From positions 1-6,884 of the forward strand of contig DMVN01000083.1 of assembly GCA_003476685.1 (NCBI GenBank): DNA of 6,884 bases. Direction: 5' to 3'. Each line of letters opens with the position of its first letter. Within the stretch, counting starts at the first letter, position 1. The stretch is from Acidobacteriota bacterium (GTDB lineage Bacteria > Acidobacteriota > Aminicenantia > Aminicenantales > Saccharicenantaceae). The position numbers and the translations under genes are program-made. Below the pieces are notes generated by a model. The model was not told the origin of the DNA. It saw nothing but the letters and a program-made list of their open reading frames with translations, and made no database searches. Below, one piece after another: positions 1-5,596 of this stretch.

Positions 1-1
1 G

Positions 2-472
2 CTGACCGGCCTGCCCAACCGGCGCATGCTGGAAGTGGTCCTGCCGCGGTTGATAGAAGAAACCGGGCTGGGAAAAACCAGCGCCCTGTTTTTCATCGAC
101 CTGGACAATTTCAAGCTGGTCAACGACCATTTTGGCCACCACGTGGGCGACAGCCTGCTGGTGGAGCTGGGGCGGATCATCCAGAAACAACTCCGTTCCA
201 GTGATAAATTGATAAGGCTGGGCGGGGATGAGTTCGCCATACTTCTGGATGGCATCCAGAAGAAGGAGGCCGAAGCCATTGCCGGCCGGCTGCTGGAGAG
301 CGTGGCCAACTATCGTTTTGTCACCCCTCAACAATCCTTCAACCTCTATCTCAGCATCGGGGTGGCCCTGATCACCGACCGGGTGGACCAGGAAATCATC
401 ATGTCCAAGGCCGATACCGCCATGTACCAGGCCAAGGAACGCGGCGGTAACCAGTTTGTCCTGTATGACTGA
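2..472 (+). CDS. Diguanylate cyclase, C-terminal GGDEF domain (5' truncated by window)
   Basis: The GGDEF domain condenses two GTP into the second messenger cyclic di-GMP, acting as a dimer in the cytoplasm. The frame is already open at base 2 and begins with LTGLPNRR, the usual opening of a GGDEF domain (DxLTGLxNRR), so the true start and any sensor domain lie upstream; the ATG at 26 is internal. Visible motifs are FFIDLDNFKLVNDHFGH (metal- and nucleotide-binding region), the signature GGDEF at 221-235, and RSSD exactly five residues before it, which matches the RxxD allosteric I-site for product inhibition. The end has the typical SKADTAMYQAKERGGN helix followed closely by the stop, so GGDEF is the last domain and no EAL domain follows. 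All key residues are present, so I expect an active, feedback-inhibited enzyme. The input signal cannot be judged from this fragment. Confidence 0.95.
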   Translation: MTGLPNRRMLEVVLPRLIEETGLGKTSALFFIDLDNFKLVNDHFGHHVGDSLLVELGRIIQKQLRSSDKLIRLGGDEFAILLDGIQKKEAEAIAGRLLESVANYRFVTPQQSFNLYLSIGVALITDRVDQEIIMSKADTAMYQAKERGGNQFVLYD

Positions 473-476
473 TTAT

Positions 477-499
477 GGTCGGAGCTCATTTTTCTGACC
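477..499 (+). terminator. Weak hairpin after the GGDEF gene, possible terminator
   Basis: GGTCGGA (477-483) can pair with TCTGACC (493-499), giving a 7-bp stem with one G-T wobble and a 9-nt loop, 4 bases after the GGDEF stop codon. No T-run follows directly; the nearest is TTTTT about ten bases further on. This is a poor intrinsic terminator, and read-through into the β-barrel gene is possible. Confidence 0.2.
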
Positions 500-544
500 C
501 TCTCCACTGACTTTTTCCTCCTGTTTTGAATTTCAGTTTTGTAA

Positions 545-550
545 TACAAT
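545..550 (+). promoter_or_regulatory. Possible -10 element upstream of the β-barrel gene
   Basis: TACAAT lies 24 bases before the ATG at 575, in a T-rich stretch that differs from the GC-richer coding DNA on either side. No convincing -35 box sits at 16-18 bp spacing; the nearest TTGAAT leaves a spacer of only 13. Transcription starting about 7 bases downstream would leave a short leader containing the ribosome binding site. Weak call. Confidence 0.25.
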
Positions 551-563
551 AACGGCGGAAGGC

Positions 564-568
564 AGGAG
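564..568 (+). promoter_or_regulatory. Ribosome binding site for the β-barrel gene
   Basis: AGGAG sits six bases before the ATG at 575. Good match and spacing fix the start of the downstream gene. Confidence 0.75.
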
Positions 569-574
569 CCAGAA

Positions 575-1210
575 ATGGGCAATAAGAAAGATATTCTCTT
601 CATTCTGCTAACCATTACCGCGCTGATTTTGCTTTCAGTTCCGGGGCAGGGGGCCAGCCTTAATATCAGACCCGGTATCAAGCTGGGAGGCGGCCTGTCC
701 GATAACTTCGGGGCTGATACTTTCGGCCAGTCCCAACAGCCATCTTTTATGGTTGGCCTTTTTGTCGACCTGGACATAACCAGCTGCCTGGAGACAGCCG
801 TTGAGCTGAACTTTGTCCGCCGCGGTTCGCTCTACCAGCTGGAAAGCAACGGATTGGTATACCGGGAAAGGTACCTGCTGGATTATCTGGAGATGCCACT
901 CCTGTTGAAGTTTTATTTTTTAAGGGGACGAAAACCGGAACTTTATATCTACGGCGGGCCGGCGGTGGCCCTGAACCTCAGGGCCCGGTTGAAGGTCACT
1001 TTTGACGACCTGGAAGAATCGGTGGCTGTTGACAATCTTCAGGGGACAGATTTGCTGGCTCAGGCTGGAGCTGGTGCCACCCTGGCCCTGGGCCCAGGGC
1101 GCTGTTTGCTGGAGCTGCGTTACAGCCACGGGCTTAAGACCATCGCCACCGAGCCCGAAGCCGAAGTCAGGAATAAAAGCCTGGTAATCCTGGCCGGCTT
1201 CAGGTTTTAG
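575..1210 (+). CDS. Small outer-membrane β-barrel protein (PorT / OMP_b-brl_2 type)
   Basis: A predicted 211-residue outer-membrane protein. Residues 1-27 form a Sec signal peptide: lysines at 4-5, a hydrophobic core at about 7-22, then PGQGA-S. The mature part alternates short amphipathic strands with glycine-rich turns. The segment YLEMPLLLKFYF (104-115), followed by a polar turn and LYIYGGPAVALN (123-134), closely resembles the core of OMP_b-brl_2/PorT-like barrels. The chain ends ILAGFRF, and a terminal Phe is the usual signal for the BAM assembly machinery. Length fits an 8-stranded barrel. Some family members take part in secretion or gliding, but most are uncharacterised, so the specific function is unknown. 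It follows the GGDEF gene on the same strand after about 100 bp and probably has its own promoter. Its 3' end converges with the M14 gene. Confidence 0.8.
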   Translation: MGNKKDILFILLTITALILLSVPGQGASLNIRPGIKLGGGLSDNFGADTFGQSQQPSFMVGLFVDLDITSCLETAVELNFVRRGSLYQLESNGLVYRERYLLDYLEMPLLLKFYFLRGRKPELYIYGGPAVALNLRARLKVTFDDLEESVAVDNLQGTDLLAQAGAGATLALGPGRCLLELRYSHGLKTIATEPEAEVRNKSLVILAGFRF

Positions 1211-1219
1211 TCTGCCGGG

Positions 1220-4200
1220 TCATTTTGCTGCCAGCCCGGGCCGCCGCCGCTGGAATTCAATCCTGATTCTGTTCTGCACCTCTTCTTCTATGACATCAAC
1301 ATCAAAACTCAAACCGGCCAGGTACCGGGCATGTGCTTTGAGGTAGGTCAGTCCCTGCCGGCAGAGAAAATCCAGCCAGGGTCCGGTGGCGGTTTCGTCC
1401 ATGACTTCGGGAGTTTCTTCCACCAGGGTCATCTGGCTTCTCTGGTTCAGGCGGTTTTCGCTGCTGGCTTGCCGTCTGGCAAAGATATTCAGACCGTCAT
1501 AAATTTCGAGCGGTGAGACAAATGGTGACCAGCGCCTGGCCCAGCGGTCATAGCGGGCGTAGAATTTTTCGTTGGAGCTCAGGATTTCGGGAGAAGAATT
1601 CATCTCCTCTATCAGGATTTTCTTCAGGGCTTCGGCCGCTTCCCGGTATGGCCGGTAGATGTTAAGGCTCAACTGGCGGTAGTAGGTGAACCAGCCTTTG
1701 GGAATCCAGTAATCGCGAAACAGAAAGGGCGAATAGCCAGAAAACAGCTGGACCCATTCGTGGGACGGGTAGCCATGAAGATTAAGATATATATCAGGCT
1801 GCCACTCGGCGGTCAGCCTGGAGCGGACCCGGGCTTCGGGCAGCAGGGGCTGGCTGAGGCCAACCTGGTAGCCAATCTCCACCCCCAGGGCACTGTATCT
1901 TCCAGCATGCAGGCTGTGGAAGGGTTCGTTTTTCCAGAGGTCAAGAGCCAGGGCCGCCCCGTCCGGGTTTTCCATGGGTTGAATCACCACCGAGAGTTTC
2001 TTGAGAAATGGCCGATAATCATTATCCGTGGCCAGGAGTTCGGCCAACTTCAGGGAATAATTGGTGGAGGAGACCTCGTTGGCGTGCTGGCGGGCGGTCA
2101 GGTGCAGGCTGGGTTTGAAGGTAGTGAGCCGCGGCTGGGAAATGTACCGGCCCTCGGGTAAGAAAACTTCAACCACCGGCACCGGTCGCCCTTCGAAGGA
2201 GTAACCGCCGGTGTAGCTCCTGATAACCGGGTAACGGGCCAGGTTTTCAGTTATTGTCAGGCAATCTTCCGGCCCGATAATCCGGTCGGTGGGAACGGTA
2301 ACCGCTTCCTCCTTCATCCTGGGGGCTGCGACCGGCCTGTCCGCAGGAAAAAGGGAGATGATTTTTTCCAGGCTTTGTTCCTGGTACTGAATTTTAAGTT
2401 TCAGGCTGTCCAAACCGGGCAGGCTGAAAAACTGACGGTTGACCCCGGCCAGGCGCAGCTCCTGAAAAGTTTCCAGCAGGGAGCAGACCAGAGTGTAATC
2501 TGCTTCTTTTTCCAGTTGCAGGTTCAGGCCGGCTGACTGCAGCCGGTCCCGGCTGGAATCATACATAATTTCATCAAGCCTCAGGCTCTTCGGTTTAATC
2601 CGGTTGAATTCGTAGGTTTTCTGGGCCGGGGGCTGACCCGGAAGCTTCCAGCTCAGAACCATTTTTGGCTGGCGGGCCTGAAAGTCTTCCAGGGCAAAGC
2701 TCACCCGAGGGGCCAGGCCTTCGCTGGAAGGATGGATGACCGGCATGACGTTGCCGGGAGCGGAGGAGCGTGAGGCGTCGGCCGGAAGCCCAAGGTCTTC
2801 CTCCGACCAGCCGGTTATGGCCCGGAGAAAATCCAGGGTGTCAAAATAGATTTCGTCATGCAACGCTTCCAGGGAACTGATGATTTCTTCGTCCAATCCC
2901 AGCCGGTAATCGGGTTCGCTCAGCCACAGCTCGACCAGCAGGCGCTTAAAATAGGGCTGTTTGGAGAAGGTGGGCTCGTGTCCCGTCTTTTTAAGAACGA
3001 ACTCCTGCAGAGGCTTAAGAATTTCAGCCTGGTAGAAATCCCAGAATCTTTCCGGGTCGGTGGCCACCGCGGTCTCGACCAGCACCCGGTCGCCCTGGCT
3101 CACCCGGCACCAGCCGGTGGTGATGGTCACCAGGCCCCAGTCCGGCCAAATCTGGAGGTAGGGAATATCCCTGGTCCGGGGAGAAAAGCTGTCTTCTAAC
3201 AAGAGGTTATTCCCTGAATCAAAGGCCTGGACTTCATAGATTTCACCCGTAGCCGGCTTTTTTTCGAACTGGATGTTTCCGACCGGAAGGCCCAGCCCGG
3301 CGGTCAGGATTTCATCAACCGGGTAGAGCTCCTGCAGCCAGCGGTTGGGGTCGGCGTAGAATCTTTTCGTCCTGGCGCTGGGCAGGTCCTGAGTTTCAGC
3401 AAACCTGATTAATATTCTCCCGACCGGTTTATTTTTAAGCCGGGGCAGGATTTTCTCGGTCAACCAGAAGAAACCAGGCTTATAGGCCGACAGGACTTCT
3501 ACCTCACCCTTAAGCTGCCGGCTGCGAAGCAGGTCTTCAATCTGCTGCTGGAGCTTCTGCCGAACGGCCGGGGATTCACTGAGCCCGAGATTGATGTTGA
3601 CCCCGGCGCGGTTATCAACAGAAGCCAGTGCCTTTTCCACCAGTTTCAGGGCCTCGTCTCCTTCCCATTCCCACTGTTTAGCCCCACTCAGAACTGGCGC
3701 CGGCTGGTTCATGGAAGTTACAGTCAGCTTGAGCCCCGGTCCGGGGAGTTCCTGCCTGATAAGATTTTCCAGGCCGGCCTGATAACCAGGATTTTCTTCA
3801 GGCAGGACCGCAGTCAGTTCGAGGCTTTCTGGTCGCTGACCGCTCAATTTTTTCAATTCTTCAGCCAGCCTGTGGCGGAAGTAACTCTCAGCTGCGCCAT
3901 TTTTTCCTTCGAGGAATCTTTCCACTTCTTCTTTCACCAGAGATATCTCAGGTTCTCCCTTTTTATACTCGGTAAGGTAGGGAAATCTGCGGCCCAGGTA
4001 ATCGAGGGTTTTATCCAGGGCGGCGGGGGAAGAAGCGGTGATGAACAGGGAATCGGAAGAGCCCGGAGCTACCGGCAGTATTTTGATTAATCCCTGTCCA
4101 GGAGCCAGCTCTGGAACTGTCAATTTGCCCTTTCGGCGGAGTTCTTCGGTCAGGCTGTTCTGGCCCAGTATAATTGGGGCCACCAGAGCCCTGGGGCTTT

Positions 4201-5353
4201 CTATTTCTTTATCCAGATAAACCAGGGGGAAGGTCCCGCCGGCTGTCCCCAGCACCAGCCGGGTGGTTAACTGCGACAGGTGGCGGCAGCTAAAATCAGA
4301 AGGAATGATGACCGTCGTTTCCAGGCCATCGGCGATTCCGTCCCCATTCCGGTCGGCATAAAAACCTTTAGTGGAAAACATTTCAGTCAGGTCAAACTGC
4401 CTGGGTTTTTCCGGGACTCTCGGGATTTCTTTAAAGGCCGGGGTCAGCAGCCTCCTGGAAGAGCCGGGTCTGGGCAGGCTCAGCTGCTCGGATTTTTGAG
4501 GCGACTGCAGAAGAAAGTCCAGGCTGGCCAGAGCCGGGTAGGACAGAACGCCGGTCTGCAGTCCGTGGTGGCGGTCGTCGGCCAGGCGGCGCAGGGCGGC
4601 GGCTGCCTTTTCCAGGTCGGCGGCTTGCTTAAAATTCAAGCTCAGGGTGAGAGAACTGATTTCACCGGCGGCCTCAAAATTCAGAGAATTAAGGCCGGGC
4701 GGGAGGTTCTTGACCTCAGGAAAGTTATAGAGCAGCCTGGTCACAGTCAAACTTTCGGCCGGGGCCTGGGCCTGCTGCAAAAATTGCTTGAGGTCATTCG
4801 CCAGCTTTTCGTAGGTATAACCCGATTCCCGGCCCCAGATTTCCCAGAAATAGGGCCAGCGCAGGAAAAAAGCCCGCCCCGTCCGGAGCAGGACTTCAGG
4901 GGAACCGGCCAGGATAATAATTCCCTGACGGCCCTGATGCTGGAAAACAGCCACCAGTCCCTGGTTGGCTTTCAGCCCGGCTAAATCAATTTTTTCTTCT
5001 TTAGTTATTTTTTGGCTGAGTTTCAGCCGCGAGCCTATCAACACCGGGTTTTTCAGGCTGGCCAGATTCCTTATTTCGGATTCACGACGCACCAGGTCAA
5101 AGCTCAGGGCCAGGCTTTCCAGGTTAACCCTGGCAGCCAGGTCTGAAGCCAGGGCCAGTTCCTCGGCCAGTGGTTCATCGGGAATGATGATGGCCAGCTC
5201 CAGGCTATCGGTCCAGCCGTCTCCGTCTTTATCCAGCAGGATGGTTCCCGGTCGGTAGAGATTGCCGGGATGGAGCTCCTGGGCGGTGACCGGTCCGGCC
5301 AGCAGCCAGATGAAACTTATGGTCATAACGAAAAGGGAAAGCTTTTTTATCAT
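1220..5353 (-). CDS. Exported M14-family zinc carboxypeptidase-like protein with duplicated Ca-loop N-terminal modules
   Basis: A 1377-residue exported protein whose C-terminal part (about 1050-1345) is a peptidase M14 domain that would use one zinc ion to cleave peptides. Visible M14 features are HANE (His1090, Glu1093) as the HxxE zinc pair, ENPDG (NPDG at 1129-1132), LNLHGYPSHEW with His1193 as the likely third zinc ligand, and TLVEETPE with Glu1312 or Glu1313 as the likely catalytic glutamate. YPVIRSYTGGYSFEGRP upstream fits the usual M14 entry strand. The start was set at 5353 rather than the in-frame ATG at 5401 because GGAGAGG stands six bases before it and it begins directly with a clean signal peptide, MIKKLSLFVMTISFIWLLAG ending PVTA-QE (residue 24). 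Residues 41-173 and 334-463 are two diverged copies of one module, each beginning with an EF-hand-like loop. Residues about 500-1040 match no domain I recognise. It is far longer than classic carboxypeptidases (about 300-residue domain). Substrate is unknown; secretion to the periplasm or outside is inferred. Confidence 0.85.
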   Translation of the reverse strand: MIKKLSLFVMTISFIWLLAGPVTAQELHPGNLYRPGTILLDKDGDGWTDSLELAIIIPDEPLAEELALASDLAARVNLESLALSFDLVRRESEIRNLASLKNPVLIGSRLKLSQKITKEEKIDLAGLKANQGLVAVFQHQGRQGIIILAGSPEVLLRTGRAFFLRWPYFWEIWGRESGYTYEKLANDLKQFLQQAQAPAESLTVTRLLYNFPEVKNLPPGLNSLNFEAAGEISSLTLSLNFKQAADLEKAAAALRRLADDRHHGLQTGVLSYPALASLDFLLQSPQKSEQLSLPRPGSSRRLLTPAFKEIPRVPEKPRQFDLTEMFSTKGFYADRNGDGIADGLETTVIIPSDFSCRHLSQLTTRLVLGTAGGTFPLVYLDKEIESPRALVAPIILGQNSLTEELRRKGKLTVPELAPGQGLIKILPVAPGSSDSLFITASSPAALDKTLDYLGRRFPYLTEYKKGEPEISLVKEEVERFLEGKNGAAESYFRHRLAEELKKLSGQRPESLELTAVLPEENPGYQAGLENLIRQELPGPGLKLTVTSMNQPAPVLSGAKQWEWEGDEALKLVEKALASVDNRAGVNINLGLSESPAVRQKLQQQIEDLLRSRQLKGEVEVLSAYKPGFFWLTEKILPRLKNKPVGRILIRFAETQDLPSARTKRFYADPNRWLQELYPVDEILTAGLGLPVGNIQFEKKPATGEIYEVQAFDSGNNLLLEDSFSPRTRDIPYLQIWPDWGLVTITTGWCRVSQGDRVLVETAVATDPERFWDFYQAEILKPLQEFVLKKTGHEPTFSKQPYFKRLLVELWLSEPDYRLGLDEEIISSLEALHDEIYFDTLDFLRAITGWSEEDLGLPADASRSSAPGNVMPVIHPSSEGLAPRVSFALEDFQARQPKMVLSWKLPGQPPAQKTYEFNRIKPKSLRLDEIMYDSSRDRLQSAGLNLQLEKEADYTLVCSLLETFQELRLAGVNRQFFSLPGLDSLKLKIQYQEQSLEKIISLFPADRPVAAPRMKEEAVTVPTDRIIGPEDCLTITENLARYPVIRSYTGGYSFEGRPVPVVEVFLPEGRYISQPRLTTFKPSLHLTARQHANEVSSTNYSLKLAELLATDNDYRPFLKKLSVVIQPMENPDGAALALDLWKNEPFHSLHAGRYSALGVEIGYQVGLSQPLLPEARVRSRLTAEWQPDIYLNLHGYPSHEWVQLFSGYSPFLFRDYWIPKGWFTYYRQLSLNIYRPYREAAEALKKILIEEMNSSPEILSSNEKFYARYDRWARRWSPFVSPLEIYDGLNIFARRQASSENRLNQRSQMTLVEETPEVMDETATGPWLDFLCRQGLTYLKAHARYLAGLSFDVDVIEEEVQNRIRIEFQRRRPGLAAK
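3965..4354 (-). repeat. Protein-level repeat copy 2 in the M14 protein (residues 334-463)
   Basis: This copy opens with DRNGDGIADGLE (Asp334, Asn336, Asp338, Asp342, Glu345 at loop positions 1, 3, 5, 9, 12) and VIIP. It continues with APIILG (392-397), LAPGQGL (416-422), ITASSP (438-443) and LGRRFPYLTE (453-462), matching copy 1 in order and spacing. The preserved calcium ligands in both copies suggest that metal binding matters, probably for folding or stability after export. Confidence 0.7.
4835..5233 (-). repeat. Protein-level repeat copy 1 in the M14 protein (residues 41-173)
   Basis: This copy opens with DKDGDGWTDSLE, which has acidic residues at EF-hand loop positions 1, 3, 5, 9 and 12 (Asp41, Asp43, Asp45, Asp49, Glu52), then IIP. 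Further on come NPVLIG (102-107), LKANQGL (127-133), ILAGSP (147-152) and FFLRWPYFWE (162-171). Each of these has a counterpart in copy 2 at a nearly constant offset of 289-293 residues. The repeat is diverged and seen only at protein level. Confidence 0.7.
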
Positions 5354-5359
5354 TTTAAG

Positions 5360-5366
5360 CCTCTCC
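5360..5366 (-). promoter_or_regulatory. Ribosome binding site that decides the M14 start
   Basis: On the minus strand GGAGAGG precedes the ATG at 5353 by six bases. The longer in-frame alternative at 5401 is preceded by GGCAGAAATTTTTCT, with no comparable Shine-Dalgarno, and would put 16 extra residues before the signal peptide. Confidence 0.7.
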
Positions 5367-5464
5367 GTCCTGAATTTTACCACGTGGGCCGCGGCAGCCA
5401 TAGAAAAATTTCTGCCGCCAGCAGCAGCCCGGCCTGACCTCTTCGGGTGGGTTTGAATTTTCGT

Positions 5465-5493
5465 TTGTATTCTGCTCTTTAAGTGGGGATAAT
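5465..5493 (+). promoter_or_regulatory. Candidate σ70-type promoter for the leader ORF and GH97 gene
   Basis: TTGTAT (5465-5470) and GATAAT (5488-5493) are separated by 17 bp. The -10 matches TATAAT at 5 of 6 positions; the -35 matches TTGACA only at TTG. Transcription from about 5500 would give a leader of nearly 100 nt before the GH97 start, containing the 11-codon leader ORF. This is consensus reading only. Confidence 0.4.
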
Positions 5494-5509
5494 ATTTTCA
5501 GGCAACTCT

Positions 5510-5554
5510 GAGGTGATTATGGTGTCAAGCCGACTAATAATTATTGATGATTGA
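5510..5554 (+). CDS. Putative 11-codon leader ORF (with its Shine-Dalgarno) upstream of GH97
   Basis: The ATG at 5519 opens a peptide MVSSRLIIIDD ending at TGA 5552-5554. It is preceded by GAGGTGAT at 5510-5517, an eight-base match to the anti-Shine-Dalgarno sequence of 16S rRNA (complement TAAGGAGGTGATC), five bases after GAGG. It is in the same frame as the GH97 gene, 42 bases before that start. The initiation signal is at least as strong as that of the GH97 gene, so translation is plausible. No run of regulatory codons is seen apart from three consecutive Ile, so classic amino-acid attenuation is not obvious. It could be a leader peptide, a decayed gene start, or chance. The coding part is 5519-5554. 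Confidence 0.35.
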   Translation, partial: EVIMVSSRLIIIDD

Positions 5555-5586
5555 ACTCAGGTGGGAAAATTGCTTCAGTTCCAGCC

Positions 5587-5592
5587 AGGAGG
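5587..5592 (+). promoter_or_regulatory. Ribosome binding site of the GH97 gene
   Basis: AGGAGG, a full consensus core, lies only four bases before the ATG at 5597. The spacing is slightly short but the match is strong, and this ATG begins directly with a signal peptide, so it is the chosen start. Confidence 0.8.
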
Positions 5593-5596
5593 TCTC

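Larger units (their letters stand above)
5354..5596. other. Divergent intergenic region between the M14 and GH97 genes
   Basis: A 243-bp region from which the M14 gene (minus) and the GH97 gene (plus) diverge. Its 5461-5580 part is clearly more AT-rich than the flanking genes, as expected of a promoter region. It contains the candidate plus-strand promoter, the leader ORF and a 10-bp perfect palindrome, AATAATTATT (5536-5545), inside that ORF. I find no convincing minus-strand -35/-10 pair for the M14 gene; TTGCCT in the reverse complement near 5505 lacks a good -10 partner. Confidence 0.5.

Noticed and set aside
26..28. ATG as the start of the GGDEF gene
   Set aside because: The frame is open before it and already encodes LTGLPNRR, the beginning of the GGDEF domain.
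346..777. 143-residue minus-strand frame across the GGDEF end and β-barrel start
   Set aside because: It spans two genes whose own frames show clear family motifs; the product is Ser/Arg/Pro-rich without any recognisable domain.
2630..3420. Possible third copy of the Ca-loop module near KRFYADPNRW in the M14 protein
   Set aside because: FYAD recalls the approach to the second loop, but the Gly-Asp-Gly core and the acidic ligands are missing and the following motifs do not align.
4280..4984. 234-residue plus-strand open frame antisense to the M14 gene
   Set aside because: It lies entirely inside the M14 coding region, its product is Gly/Gln/Arg-rich with no recognisable motif or signal, and it has no upstream Shine-Dalgarno of note. 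The M14 frame has clear domain motifs on the other strand.
5536..5545. AATAATTATT palindrome as an operator
   Set aside because: A 10-bp AT-only palindrome is expected often by chance in an AT-rich leader; no second copy or extended dyad flanks it.
5552..5554. TGA read through or recoded as selenocysteine, fusing the leader ORF to GH97
   Set aside because: The downstream ATG has its own strong AGGAGG and begins a signal peptide, which would be misplaced inside a fusion; no convincing SECIS-like hairpin was seen after the TGA.
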